A stretch of 64,000 bases of DNA from Cupriavidus sp. EM10. GTDB taxonomy: Bacteria > Pseudomonadota > Gammaproteobacteria > Burkholderiales > Burkholderiaceae. Each line of letters opens with the position of its first letter. Position 1 is the stretch's first letter. The notes below the pieces were generated by a model. That model saw only the letters and a program-made list of their open reading frames with translations. It was not told where the DNA came from and made no database searches. A program made the position numbers and the translations under genes. The stretch spans positions 3,446,501 to 3,510,500 of the forward strand of contig NZ_CP076060.1 in assembly GCF_018729255.1 (NCBI RefSeq), written 5' to 3'. This document shows positions 1 through 11,950 of the stretch, one piece after another.

Positions 1-24
1 GACCATCCGCAGCGGCCCGTGGCC

Positions 25-3000
25 TCAGCCGATCGTCATCAGACTTGCATTGCCGCCCGCCGCCGCCGTGTTGACGGACAGCGAACGCTCGATCAACAAA
101 CGCTCCAGCGCGATATTCGGTTCACCTTGCGCCAGGCCCTGGACGCCGACGATCGGGCCCGGGCGCGTGGCCGCCTGTTCGCAGACAGTGCGCAGCTGGT
201 CGGAATCGCCGTGGTGCAGCACGGCATCGAAGGCGACGTCCGTACCCTGCCAGTCCGAAACCACGCGGACGCGCGATTGTACTGCGGCCGGCAGGCGCGC
301 CAACAGGGCCTTTGCAACCGGTGTGTCAGTCCACAACGCTTCGGAACCCACCGCCAGCACGGCCGCCAGCTGCAGCGCCAGGTCGGATTCCTGCTGGGCC
401 AGGCACAGCACGCGCTCGCGCGGCAGCAGCGAGTACGTATTGCGCTCGCCCGTGGGGCCGGGCAGCGTCACCGACAGGCCCGAGGCCGACGCGGCCGCCA
501 GGCGGTCGCACGCGGCGGCCAGTTCGGGTTGAGCGGATTGCGCCCACGCCTTCAGCGCCGCCAGTTCGGGCGATGCCGGCACGGCGGCCGCGCCACCGTT
601 GACGTCCGATGCACGCACGGCATTGGCCACGGCATTCTGGGGCACACCGACAGTAGGCGATGCAGATACAGCGGGCCACCAGCCTTCGGGCCAGTGCCCG
701 ACAGGCCTTCGCCGCCAAACGGCTGCACGCCGACCACCGCACCCACGATATTGCGGTTCACATAGAGATTGCCCACATGCGCGCGGTCAACGATATGCGC
801 GATGGTCTCGTCGATCCGCGTATGGATGCCCAGCGTCAGGCCGTAGCCGGTGCCGTTGATCTGGCCGATCATCGTATCCAGCGCGGCGCGCGGGTAGCGC
901 ACCACGTGCAGCACCGGGCCGAACACCTCGCGCTTCAGTTCCTCGATCGAATCCAGTTCGATCAGCGTCGGCGGCACGAAGGTGCCGTTGCGGCAGGCCG
1001 TCGATTGCGCGGCGCCGGGGTCGGCCTGGTGCACGCGGCGGCCCTTGCCGCGCATGGCTTCGATGTGGCGCACGATATTGCCGCGCGCTTCGTCGTCGAT
1101 CACCGGGCCGACGTCGGTCGACAGGCGATCCGGGTTGCCCAGCGTCAGTTCGCCCATCGCGCCCTTGAGCATTTCCAGGATGCGGTCGGCCACATCTTCC
1201 TGCAGGCACAGCACGCGCAGCGCCGAACAGCGCTGGCCGGCGGAATCGAACGCCGAGCTCACGACATCGCCCACCACCTGTTCGGCCAGGGCCGACGAGT
1301 CGACGATCATCGCGTTCTGGCCGCCGGTTTCGGCGATCAGCGGGATCGGACGGCCGGCGGCATCGAGCCGGCCCGCCACGTTACGCTGCAGCAGGCGCGC
1401 CACTTCGGTCGAGCCGGTGAACATCACGCCCTTCACGCGGGCGTCGCCCACCAGCGCGGCGCCCACCGTTTCGCCACGGCCCGGCAGCAGCTGCACGGCG
1501 CCAGCCGGCACGCCGGCATCGCGCAGCAGGCGCACGGCGGCGGCGGCGATCAGCGGAGTCTGTTCGGCAGGCTTGGCCAGCACCGGGTTGCCGGCGGCCA
1601 GCGCGGCGGCCACCTGGCCAGTGAAGATCGCCAGCGGGAAGTTCCACGGGCTGATACAGACCACGGGGCCCAGCGGGCGGTGCGTATCGTTCGAGAACGT
1701 TTCGCGCACCTGCACCGCGTAGTAGCGCAGGAAGTCCACGGCTTCTCGTACTTCTGCGATGGCATTCGAGAACGTCTTGCCGGCCTCGCGCATGATGATG
1801 CCCATCAGCGACTGCATCTGGGCTTCCATCAGGTCGGCGGCACGCTCCAGCGCGGCGGCGCGCACTTCGGGCGGCGTGGCCTGCCAGATCGGCGCCACGT
1901 TGACGGCGGCCGTCAGTGCGGCCTCGATCTCGGCCGGCGTGGCTTCGCTGACGTGGCCCACCACGTCGCGATGGTCAGCCGGGTTCAGCACCGGTTCCGA
2001 CTTGGCATCGCCACGGTCGACTTCGGCGCCCAGCAGCGGATCGGCGCGCAGCACGTCGCTGGTACCGGCCAGCAGCGCCGACGACAGCGACGCCAGGCGA
2101 TGCTCGTTCGACAGGTCGATACCGGCCGAATTGGCGCGCGACTTGCCGTACAGCGTGCGTGGCTGCGGAATACGCGGATGCGGCAGGCCCAGCGTGCCCT
2201 CGGTCTTGTGCATCTGCTCGACCACGGCCACCGGGTCGGCCACCAGTTCGTCGAGCGGAATCGATTCATCGGCGATACGGTTCACGAACGACGTGTTCGC
2301 GCCGTTTTCCAGCAGGCGGCGCACCAGGTACGCCAGCAGCGTCTCGTGCGTGCCCACCGGGGCGTAGATGCGGCACGGGCGGCCAAACTTGCCATCGGCC
2401 TTGGCGCCCACCACCTGGTCGTACAGCGGCTCGCCCATGCCGTGCAGGCACTGGAACTCGTACTGGCCGGGGTAGTAGTTCTGGCCGGCGATCTGGTAGA
2501 TGGCCGACAGCGTATGCGCGTTGTGGGTGGCGAATTGCGGGTAGATCGCGTCCGGCACCGACAGCAGCTTGCGCGCGCAGGCCACGTAAGACACATCGGT
2601 ATAGACCTTGCGCGTGTAGACCGGATAGCCCTCCAGGCCGTCCACCTGGCCGCGCTTGATTTCGCTGTCCCAGTAGGCGCCCTTGACCAGGCGGATCATC
2701 AGGCGATGGCGGCTGCGGCGAGCCAGGTCGATCAGGTAGTCGATCACGAACGGGCAACGCTTCTGGTAGCCCTGCACCACGAAGCCGATGCCGTTCCAGC
2801 CGGCCAGTTCGGGTTCGAAGCACAGGCGTTCCAGCAGGTCGAGCGAGATTTCCAGGCGATCCGCTTCCTCGGCGTCGATATTGATGCCGATGTCGTACTG
2901 GCGCGCCAGCATCGTCAGGCTCTTCAGGCGGCCATAGAGTTCGCTGATCACGCGCTCGTGCTGGGCGCGGCTGTAGCGCGGATGCAGCGCCGACAGCTTG

Positions 3001-3986
3001 ATCGAGATACCGGGGCCTTCATAGATGCCCCGGCCGCGGGACGCCTGGCCGATGGCGTGGATGGCCTGCTCGTACGACGCCAGGTAGCGCTGGGCGTCGG
3101 CCTCGGTCATCGCCGCTTCGCCGAGCATGTCGTACGAATAGCGGAAGCCTTCGGCTTCGTACTTGCGGGCGTTGGCCAGCGCCTCGGAAATCGTCTCGCC
3201 GGTCACGAACTGCTCGCCCATCAGGCGCATGGCCATGTCCACGCCCTTGCGGATCAGCGGCTCGCCGCCCTTGCCGATGATGCGCGTCAGCGCCTTCGAC
3301 AGGCCGGCTTCGGTATGGGTGGCCACCAGGCGGCCGGTCAGCAGCAGGCCCCAGGTGGCGGCGTTGACGAACAGCGACGGGCTCTGGCCCAGGTGCGACT
3401 GCCAGTTGGCACCGCTGATCTTGTCGCGGATCAACGCGTCACGCGTGGCCTTGTCGGGGATGCGCAGCAGCGCTTCGGCCAGGCACATCAGCGCCACGCC
3501 TTCCTGCGACGACAGCGAGAATTCCTGGATCAGGCCCTGCACCAGGCCTTCGCGGCCCGTGCCCACCTTCTGCTCCCGCAGCTTCTGCGCCAGCGCCTTG
3601 GCCATCTTGATGGCGGCGTCGGCCTGGGCCTGCGGCAGCCGGGCCTGCTCCAGCAGCACCGGCACGCATTCGGTTTCGGGGCGGCGGTAGGCCGAGGTAA
3701 TGGCGGCACGCAGCACCGATTGGGGCTGGATGCTCTGGGCAAACTCAAGGAACGGCTGGGGCATGGCGTCACCGTGCGCGGCATCGCCGGCATCGGCGCC
3801 TTCACCATCGGTCAGCCCGGCTGAACCGGCTTCATGCGGCAGATGACCACGCTCCACCTGCTCCAGATACGTGAAGATCGCCTGCTTGATCAGCCAGTGA
3901 GGCGTGCGGTCGATCGATTGGGCGACACGTTTCAGGCGTTCGCGCGAAGCATCGTCAAGCTTGACGCCAAGGGTGGTGGTGGCCAT
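25..3986 (-). CDS. putA: Trifunctional proline utilization protein PutA (one-base frameshift near the 3' end)
   Basis: PutA oxidises proline to glutamate at the membrane: FAD proline dehydrogenase, then NAD-dependent P5C dehydrogenase. Residues 1-45 form a ribbon-helix-helix DNA-binding domain (MATTTLGVKLDDASRERLKR), so this is the self-repressing type. The proline dehydrogenase domain lies around 200-550 (ISIKLSALHPRY, RLVKGAYWD). The aldehyde dehydrogenase domain lies around 650-1090, with catalytic Cys in AGQRCSALR. The frame breaks after LYLHRLLSVCP at the CCCC run 639-642 (GGGG on +). The C-terminal 200 residues continue in another frame to the stop at 25. One extra C restores CPQNAVANAV and a protein of about 1320 residues, normal for the family. 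I infer a sequencing error. Operator hexamers lie just upstream. Function is very sure; the frameshift is seen directly. Confidence 0.95.
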
Positions 3987-4099
3987 GCGGGCAGTTCTCC
4001 AGCGGATCTTGGTAAGACGGTGGCAAGTCCTGGCACACGCGCGAGCGCGCCGGCCAGACTAGCGGGTTGGCGCGATCTTACTCTCGGAGATTTACTAGG

Positions 4100-4156
4100 T
4101 GCAACCTAGTGCAACCACTTAGTTCCGCCGCTGGCGAAAGGTTGCACTGACGCAAC
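4100..4156. promoter_or_regulatory. Putative PutA operator sites upstream of putA
   Basis: Three perfect copies of the PutA recognition hexamer GTTGCA occur here: TGCAAC at 4100-4105 and 4110-4115, and GTTGCA at 4141-4146. A one-mismatch copy (CGCAAC) lies at 4151-4156. The first two are 10 bp apart. GTTGCA is the established binding element of the ribbon-helix-helix domain of E. coli PutA, and the putA encoded next door has such a domain. Proline-responsive autorepression is therefore the likely role. Confidence 0.7.
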
Positions 4157-4178
4157 ATTTCGTTCGCACGGCGGGCCG

Positions 4179-6488
4179 TCAGATCCGCAATGGATCAATT
4201 TCCAGCTGCCACCGCACGCCCTTTACGCGCGTGCCAACGTCTTCGAAAGTGGGTATCCACTCACTGATGAACCGTTGCAGCGCCGGACGTGATCCCGCCT
4301 CCACCAGCATCTGGGCGCGTTCCTTGTTGAACAACCGGACCATCGACATCGGCACCGGGTCATGTAGTTGCACCTCGGGCGCCATGGCGCAGGCATCGGC
4401 CTGTTCGCGCGCCGCTTGCAGGAACGCCAGCGCCCGCTCCAGCTGGCCATGCTCGGCGGTAATCAGCACCTGGTAGGCAAACGGGGGCAACCCGGCCTGC
4501 CGGCGTTCGCGCAACTGGCTGGCTGCGAATCCATCATAGTCATGGCGCGCCAGGGCCTGCAATGCGGGGGCGTCCGGGTAGCGGGTCTGGATCAGTACCT
4601 CGCCACCCAGCCCTGCCCTGCCCGCCCGTCCCGATACCTGCATCAGCGAGGCAAACAGGTGCTCGGCGGCGCGGAAATCGTGGCTGAACATCGCCGCGTC
4701 CGGATGGACGATGCCCACCAGCGTCACGCGCTGGAAGTCATGCCCCTTCGCCACCATTTGCGTACCCACGAGGATATCGACCTCGCCCGCGTGGACCTCA
4801 TCGAACATCGCCTGGGCGCTGCCCTTGCGCCGCGTGGAGTCGGCATCGATGCGGGCAATGCGCGCCTGAGGGAATCTGGCCGCCAGTGCTTCCTCGATCC
4901 GCTGGGTACCGCGCCCAAGCGGCGCAATATCCACATTGCCGCAGTCGGGGCAATGATGCGGCACCGGCGATTCCAGCCCGCAATGGTGGCAACGCAGGCG
5001 CCGCTCGGGGCGATGCAGCACCAGGTACGCCGAGCAGCGCGGACATCCGGAGAGCCAGCCGCAGCTATCGCAGGCCAGCACAGGCGCATAGCCGCGCCGG
5101 TTCAGGAACAGCAGACTTTGCTGGCCGCGGTCCAGGCGCTGCTGGATGGCGTCGAGCAGCGGCACCGACAGGCCTTCGAACAGGGTGCGTTGTCGCTGGC
5201 GCTCATGATTGAGATCGATCAACCGCACGGCCGGCAGCGCGGCATCGGCCTGGGCCCGCTCGCGGAGCACCAGCCTGCGGTACGCGCCCTGCTCTGCCCG
5301 GTACCAGGTTTCCATCGACGGCGTGGCCGAGCCCAGCACCACCGGGATGCCAAGCTGGTTGGCGCGCCACACGGCGAGATCGCGTGCCGAGTACCGCAGG
5401 CCTTCCTGCTGCTTGTAGGAAGTATCGTGCTCTTCGTCGACCACGATCAGGCTCAGGTGCGGCATCGACGCCATCACCGCCATACGCGTACCCAGAACGA
5501 TGCGCGCCTCGCCGCGATGGGCTGCCAGCCATTGCAGGCTGCGCTCCTGGTCGGCCAGTCCGCTATGCAGTACCGCCAGCGGCAAATGGGGAAAGCGTTC
5601 CGCGATGCGCGATTGCAGTTGTGGCGTGAGGTTGATCTCAGGCACCAGCATCAATACCTGGGCCTTGGGATCGGCATCCAGCCGCTGGGCGATGGCATGC
5701 AGGTAGACCTCCGTCTTGCCGCTGCCCGTCACGCCGTGCAGCAGGAAGGCCGCGTAGGCCTGGGCGGCGGCAATGGCCTCCACCGCGAGTTGCTGCTCCG
5801 CATGCAGGGTCGGTGCGACGGACGGTGCGCGGCTGGCATCGGTTTCCAGCAGCGGCCGATCGGCATGCATGCATTCGAGCCAGCCGGCGGCAGTCCATTC
5901 CTCCAGCCGCTGGGGCGCCGCCGTGCACAGTTCGCGGGCATCGGCCAGGCGTACCCAGTCCTGCGCATCGATCAGGGCATCGGCCAGCGCGCGAACCGTG
6001 CGGGCGCGCGGCGGGGCGGCTTCACGCAGTGCGCCAGCCTGGTCGGGGCGTACCCGGTACTGCGTGGTGCGTGCCCGATGCCCCAGTCGTTCCCAGGTTT
6101 CGGACTCCCGCAACGACGGCGGCAGCGACGGCAGCATCACTTCGCCGAGCCGGCGGTGGTAGTACCGTGCCGCAAAGCGGGCCAGTGCAATCCATTCGGC
6201 GCTTAATGGAGGCATCCAGGCAATCCGCTGCACGATGGGCCGCAGCTTGTCTTCCGGCACGTCGGAGTTATCCACAAGCGCGATGGCTACGCCCACAACC
6301 TGGCGCTTGCCAAACGGCACCACCACCAGTTCGCCCGGTGTCACGCCGTCGTCTGCCAGATAGTCGAAACAGTCGTCGGCCGGGGTGTCGAGTGCAACGC
6401 GGACGATGGGGAGCGAGGTCTGTGGGGAAGACGCCACAAATGTGGCGGAGATGTCGGCAGGTGCTGCGGTGGCCTTGCTCGCGGTCAT
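4179..6488 (-). CDS. priA: Primosomal replication-restart helicase PriA
   Basis: PriA is a 3'-5' superfamily 2 helicase that reloads the replisome on stalled forks and D-loops. The 769-residue product has the family architecture. The N-terminal DNA-binding domain contains PFGKRQVVGVAI. Walker A is GVTGSGKTEVYL and the Walker B DEEH box is VVDEEHDTSYKQ. A zinc-binding insert of eight cysteines runs from CDSCGWLSGCPRC to CHHCGLE and CPDCGN. Helicase motifs V and VI include GTQMVAKGHDF and QVSGRAGRAG. The length is close to the roughly 730 residues of the E. coli enzyme. It lies alone on the minus strand between putA and hemE. A perfect DnaA box occurs inside the gene at 6268-6276 and another in its upstream region. 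Confidence 0.97.
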   Translation of the reverse strand: MTASKATAAPADISATFVASSPQTSLPIVRVALDTPADDCFDYLADDGVTPGELVVVPFGKRQVVGVAIALVDNSDVPEDKLRPIVQRIAWMPPLSAEWIALARFAARYYHRRLGEVMLPSLPPSLRESETWERLGHRARTTQYRVRPDQAGALREAAPPRARTVRALADALIDAQDWVRLADARELCTAAPQRLEEWTAAGWLECMHADRPLLETDASRAPSVAPTLHAEQQLAVEAIAAAQAYAAFLLHGVTGSGKTEVYLHAIAQRLDADPKAQVLMLVPEINLTPQLQSRIAERFPHLPLAVLHSGLADQERSLQWLAAHRGEARIVLGTRMAVMASMPHLSLIVVDEEHDTSYKQQEGLRYSARDLAVWRANQLGIPVVLGSATPSMETWYRAEQGAYRRLVLRERAQADAALPAVRLIDLNHERQRQRTLFEGLSVPLLDAIQQRLDRGQQSLLFLNRRGYAPVLACDSCGWLSGCPRCSAYLVLHRPERRLRCHHCGLESPVPHHCPDCGNVDIAPLGRGTQRIEEALAARFPQARIARIDADSTRRKGSAQAMFDEVHAGEVDILVGTQMVAKGHDFQRVTLVGIVHPDAAMFSHDFRAAEHLFASLMQVSGRAGRAGLGGEVLIQTRYPDAPALQALARHDYDGFAASQLRERRQAGLPPFAYQVLITAEHGQLERALAFLQAAREQADACAMAPEVQLHDPVPMSMVRLFNKERAQMLVEAGSRPALQRFISEWIPTFEDVGTRVKGVRWQLEIDPLRI

Positions 6489-6989
6489 GCGCAGACCCCT
6501 GCATGGTGCGGCCCGGTTGCGCTGACTTTGTGCATGCGCGAAAGACCAGAAACGGGGGCGAATGTCTGTGTGCGGCGCAACATCAACTTAAAGTAAAACT
6601 TCAAATGTGACCCTAAGTCGATGATCCACGGATGGTTTTCCACCCCTTCAATCGGCCCTGTGGATAACTTTGTTGAAAAGTCGCACCAACTTCCCGGCAA
6701 GGCGCTTGACACAAGGCTTTCATCGACCTTGCAACCACCATTGCAGAACATTCAAAGCCTTACGAATCAAGGACTTGCAAACACCCCCCAACTGAGTTAA
6801 GGGGTAACCCGCTCGTGCAGTGCCGCAAACCTATCGGTGTGCATAAGTCAAGCCTTGACAGCAAGCCCCCGGCACCTTTTTGGCGAAATATCGCTAAATA
6901 GTTTACTTGACAGGACGCACGCAGCGCCTGCCGCGGCACAGCGCGGCGAATACCCACCACATCGCTGCGTCGCGGGGAAACCGTCGGAA
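6489..6989. other. Intergenic region between priA and hemE
   Basis: No convincing gene is seen; two short open frames on the minus strand have no family features or ribosome-binding site. The stretch is clearly less GC-rich than its surroundings. It holds the upstream region of priA, a perfect DnaA box at 6659-6667 and the small palindrome GTCAAGCCTTGAC at 6847-6859. The 3' end of hemE has no obvious T-tailed terminator. Confidence 0.6.
6659..6667 (-). promoter_or_regulatory. DnaA box (TTATCCACA) upstream of priA
   Basis: The 9-mer TTATCCACA is present on the minus strand about 170 bp upstream of the priA start codon. It matches the DnaA-box consensus perfectly. Whether DnaA controls priA from here is inference. 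Confidence 0.4.
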
Positions 6990-8099
6990 TCAGGCGGCAG
7001 GTGCAACCTTGGCGCTGCGCAGCTTGCGGCTGTGGTTATGGACTTCATCCACCAGCACCGACACGTTTTCCGGCGGCGTGAACTGCGAAATGCCGTGGCC
7101 GAGATTGAACACATGCCCGTCGCTACCGCCGCCTGCCGCGTAGCTGTCCAGCACGCCGCGCACCTGTTCGCGGATGGCCGCTTCGGACGCAAACAGTACG
7201 GTCGGATCGATGTTGCCCTGGAGCGCGACCTTGCCGTCGGTGCGCCGACGAGCCTGGGTCAGGTTGACGGTCCAATCCAGCCCGATGGCATCGGGTTCGA
7301 TGGCTGCAATCTGTTCCAGCCAAATGCCGCCGCCCTTCGTGAACACGATGACCGGAATCTGCTGGCCATTGTGCTCGCGCTTCAGGCCCTGCAGCACGCG
7401 GCGCATATAGGCCAGCGAGAACGTCTGGTACATGCCGTCCGCCAGGGCGCCGCCCCAGGTATCGAACACCATCACGGCCTGCGCGCCGGCCTCGATCTGG
7501 GCGTTCAGATAGGCGGAGACGGCCTGCGCGTTGATCTCGAGGATCCGGTGCATCAGGTCGGGCCGGCCATACATCATCGCCTTGACGGTGCGGAAGTCGT
7601 CCGAGCCGCCACCTTCGACCATATAGCAGGCCAGCGTCCAGGGGCTGCCCGAGAACCCGATCAGCGGCACGCGCTGGGCGCCATCCTGCACAAGCGCACG
7701 GCGGATTTCGCTGACTGCGTCGAATACGTACTGCAGCGACGACATGTCGGGCACGGCCAGCTTCGCCACGTCGGCTTCGGTGCGCAGCGGATGGGCGAAA
7801 CGTGGGCCTTCGCCCTGGGCGAAGGACAGTCCCAGGCCCATCGCGTCGGGGACGGTCAGGATGTCGGAAAACAGGATTGCGGCGTCGAGCGGATAACGGT
7901 CAAGCGGCTGCAGCGTGACTTCCGTGGCATACGCCGGATTCTTCGCCAGCCCCAGGAAACTGCCGGCGCGGGCGCGCGTGGCGTTGTACTCGGGCAAGTA
8001 GCGGCCGGCCTGACGCATCAGCCACAGCGGCGTGTATTCGGTGGGTTGCCGGCGCAGCGCGCGCAGGAAGGTGTCGTTCTGCAGTACGGTCATGGTCAT
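6990..8099 (-). CDS. hemE: Uroporphyrinogen decarboxylase
   Basis: HemE removes the four acetate carboxyls of uroporphyrinogen III to give coproporphyrinogen III in cytosolic haem synthesis. The 369-residue product carries the N-terminal signature [15 protein letters not shown], which includes the substrate-binding arginines. It also has the core motif [19 protein letters not shown] and the C-terminal FNLGHGI loop. Length fits the family (about 355-370). Two in-frame ATGs (8099 and 8093) are possible starts. The gene stands alone between priA and an esterase gene, all on the minus strand. Confidence 0.97.
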   Translation of the reverse strand: MTMTVLQNDTFLRALRRQPTEYTPLWLMRQAGRYLPEYNATRARAGSFLGLAKNPAYATEVTLQPLDRYPLDAAILFSDILTVPDAMGLGLSFAQGEGPRFAHPLRTEADVAKLAVPDMSSLQYVFDAVSEIRRALVQDGAQRVPLIGFSGSPWTLACYMVEGGGSDDFRTVKAMMYGRPDLMHRILEINAQAVSAYLNAQIEAGAQAVMVFDTWGGALADGMYQTFSLAYMRRVLQGLKREHNGQQIPVIVFTKGGGIWLEQIAAIEPDAIGLDWTVNLTQARRRTDGKVALQGNIDPTVLFASEAAIREQVRGVLDSYAAGGGSDGHVFNLGHGISQFTPPENVSVLVDEVHNHSRKLRSAKVAPAA

Positions 8100-8193
8100 C
8101 CTCGTAAGACCGCCATTCTACGGGAACGCCGCCCCGCGGAGCCGTCCGCGAGGATGATGGCCGTCATATCCGCGCCGGTTGCGACGCGCGGCG

Positions 8194-9150
8194 TCAGATT
8201 TCGTCGAACGCGGCGACGAAGGCCTGGGCAGCGCGGCGCATCCATTCACGCGCGCGCGGCGCGTCGGGCTGCAGGCGGGCAAAGCCGTGCGTCATGCCGC
8301 TGGCCTCGATTGTGACCACCGGGGCATCGTGGCGCACCAGGAAGTCGGCATAAGCCAGGCCGTCATCGCGCAGCACGTCGTTGGATGCCACCATTACCAC
8401 GCTCGCAGGCGGCAGGTGGCGCGGCGGCGTGGCCATCAGGTGGATGCGCGGGTCGGTATGGGCGGCGCCCAGCGCCAGGGCATCGGCTCCAATGTACTGG
8501 GTCCAGAACCAGGCCATTTCGTCGCGGGTCAGGCCCGGGCCATCGGCAAAGGCGCGGTAGCTTTCGGTCGTCAGCACCGGCGCGGCAACCGGGTAGATCA
8601 GCAACTGGGCGTTGACCACCTGGCTGCAGGCTTCGTCGTTCAGGTGGCGCGCTGCGACGGCGGCCAGATGCCCACCCGCGCTGTCGCCGGCCACGGCAAG
8701 AAACTCCGGTGCGCAGCCAAGGGCGTCGCGCGCTGCGGCGAGCCATCGCACGGCGGCGATGGCGTCGTCACAGGGAATAGGGAATGGTTGCTCCGGTGCA
8801 AGGCGGTAGTCGACACTGGCCACCGCGCAGCCGGTATCGGCAGCCAGCAGCGCAGCGACCGTGTGATGGGTGGTTGGCGATCCGACGACCCAGCCGCCGC
8901 CATGGAAATAGACGATCAGCCGGGGCTTGTCGGCGGCAGCGGGCCGGAACAGGCGCACAGCCAGTGACGCGCCTTGCACCGGGACTTCGAGGTTGCTGAC
9001 CACCATGCCATCGGGATCAGGCCATTGCGACCGGGCGGCCACGTCCTCGAACCGGACGCGACGCTCGATGGCGCTGTGGGCAACGGGCTGGCCGGCATAG
9101 ATGTCGGCCATCTGGCGGTAATAGGCTTGCAGCTGAGGATCGATGGCCAT
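8194..9150 (-). CDS. Alpha/beta hydrolase, hormone-sensitive-lipase-type esterase
   Basis: This is a cytosolic carboxylesterase of the HSL (family IV) group. The 318-residue product has the oxyanion-hole motif HGGGW (in YFHGGGWVVG), the nucleophile elbow GDSAGG with catalytic Ser, a likely catalytic Asp in the segment VASNDVLRDDGL, and the catalytic His in MTHGF. I chose the ATG at 9150 (MAIDPQLQAYYRQ) because homology begins there; the frame stays open upstream to 9282 without family features. The natural substrate cannot be told from sequence; small acyl esters are typical for the family. Confidence 0.88.
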   Translation of the reverse strand: MAIDPQLQAYYRQMADIYAGQPVAHSAIERRVRFEDVAARSQWPDPDGMVVSNLEVPVQGASLAVRLFRPAAADKPRLIVYFHGGGWVVGSPTTHHTVAALLAADTGCAVASVDYRLAPEQPFPIPCDDAIAAVRWLAAARDALGCAPEFLAVAGDSAGGHLAAVAARHLNDEACSQVVNAQLLIYPVAAPVLTTESYRAFADGPGLTRDEMAWFWTQYIGADALALGAAHTDPRIHLMATPPRHLPPASVVMVASNDVLRDDGLAYADFLVRHDAPVVTIEASGMTHGFARLQPDAPRAREWMRRAAQAFVAAFDEI

Positions 9151-9456
9151 GGCAATAAATCTGGCGGAATGACTAACGACCGCCAGTGTAGCGGCTGGTG
9201 CGCATGTAACGGGACGCTTTGTTAGCGACGAAAGATGCCCGTGGAACCGTTTCGAATCGTAACGTTGAATGCGCTGGCGCACACAATTTTACGTCCGTCA
9301 TTTCGGACATCCCACGAAAGTGGGGAAGGTATTAAGCGTCAGCCGAAAAAACGTAATGCATTCAGTACACTACGGTGAAAATGTCTTAACATCTGCGGCT
9401 AAAGAAATCGTGATTCGATGTCGTGAAAACGCTTTCAAATTCGAACAAAAGTGTCC

Positions 9457-9490
9457 AAAAGGCCGGATTTCTACCGTCCGGCCTTTCATC
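9457..9490. terminator. Hairpin with T tails, possibly bidirectional terminator
   Basis: The 10-bp arms AAAGGCCGGA (9458-9467) and TCCGGCCTTT (9477-9486) are perfectly complementary, with a 9-nt loop. T-rich tracts follow on both strands. There is no gene directly before it on either strand, so it could end a small RNA on the plus strand or catch read-through from atp on the minus strand. Confidence 0.6.
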
Positions 9491-9891
9491 TTCTTTCAAA
9501 AGGATACATTTTGTTACTGCCATCCCTGGAAGTTTCCCCCACAATGCATTGACAGACCAGCGCTTGGTGTGAGGCACCCCCGCCGCTAACGTCTTGAAAA
9601 ATAAGGGGTGTGGAAGAAAGCCTGAGCAGTATCCCGATTTATCCGGACCAGCCGAAGACGATCGACTGATCCGGACTACCAGGAAGACCGGTAGCGCGTG
9701 GCTTGAGGTTCCGACAACTGGAAACTCGCCAATCATGCGGACGCAGAAGTTCCGCTGCGCTTGTAAGCGAATCCTGGACCGAACCCGTTCCTTCGAATTG
9801 ACCCCTCGAAGGGATTTTCCCGTCCGCGCGGAGCCTCCCCGGCCCGCGCGCTTTTTTTGTGGTCCAGGCAACGAAATATAGCGCCCGGAAG

Positions 9892-9921
9892 AAAAAAAGG
9901 CAGCCAATTGGCTGCCTTTTT
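9892..9921 (-). terminator. Intrinsic terminator of the atp operon
   Basis: The arms GGCAGCC (9899-9905) and GGCTGCC (9910-9916) flank an AATT loop. On the minus strand the stem is followed by seven Ts. It lies about 50 bp after the atpC stop codon. Confidence 0.88.
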
Positions 9922-9968
9922 CATTTGCCGCGCCGAAAAAACAACAACGCGGCGACTGCAGGTAGTGC

Positions 9969-10385
9969 TTACTTCTTACGACGCAGACGGGCGATTGCAG
10001 CCAGTTGCGCGGCGGCCACGGCCAGCTCGCTTTGCGCACGAGCCAGGTCCAGATCGCTGCTCTGGTTCTGCATGAGTTCCTCTGCGGCGCGCTTGGCTTC
10101 CTGCGCCTTGGCTTCGTCCAGGTCGCCGCCACGGATGGCGGTATCGGCCAGAACGGTCACGTGCTGAGGCTGCACTTCGAGAATGCCACCGGCAACGAAC
10201 ACGAATTCCTCGCTGCCGTCTTCCTTCTCGATGCGCACCGCACCCGGCTGAATGCGGGTGATCAGCGGCGTGTGGCCCGGCAGAATGCCCAGTTCACCCG
10301 TCTCGCCCGGCAGCGCCACGAACTTCGCCTGACCGGAGAAGATCGACGATTCCGCGCTGACGACGTCTACAAGAATGGTTGCCAT
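9969..10385 (-). CDS. atpC: ATP synthase F1 subunit epsilon
   Basis: The epsilon subunit is part of the central stalk of the F1 motor and inhibits ATP hydrolysis. The 138-residue product shows the N-terminal beta-sandwich ([28 protein letters not shown]) and a C-terminal helical pair ending in RLRRKK. Length is normal. It is the last gene of the operon, separated from atpD by about 130 bp and followed by the terminator. Confidence 0.97.
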   Translation of the reverse strand: MATILVDVVSAESSIFSGQAKFVALPGETGELGILPGHTPLITRIQPGAVRIEKEDGSEEFVFVAGGILEVQPQHVTVLADTAIRGGDLDEAKAQEAKRAAEELMQNQSSDLDLARAQSELAVAAAQLAAIARLRRKK

Positions 10386-10513
10386 ATAAGATCCTTTCTC
10401 CAGAAAGCGTTGGCTTCCCGCAAATCAGGAAGCACGATCCTCGCCTTCGCGCCACCCGCGGCCCGGTGCAGAGCACGGCAGCCACGATCTGGCGCAAAGG
10501 CGAAAGACGCCGC

Positions 10514-11950
<1,437 letters not shown>

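Larger units (their letters stand above)
9151..9968. other. Gene-poor region between the esterase gene and atpC
   Basis: I find no supportable gene in about 800 bp. The left half (9290-9500) is markedly AT-richer than its neighbours and ends in a GC-rich hairpin followed by a pyrimidine tail. The right half ends in the atp operon terminator. An open frame that reads leftward from within atpC through both hairpins has no recognisable domain and is most likely chance. Confidence 0.6.

Noticed and set aside
660..3824. A long plus-strand open frame opposite putA
   Set aside because: It has the same low-complexity antisense character and no family features; putA accounts for the DNA.
9386..10132. 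A minus-strand open frame running from inside atpC through the atp terminator
   Set aside because: It overlaps atpC in another frame, crosses two hairpins and matches no family.
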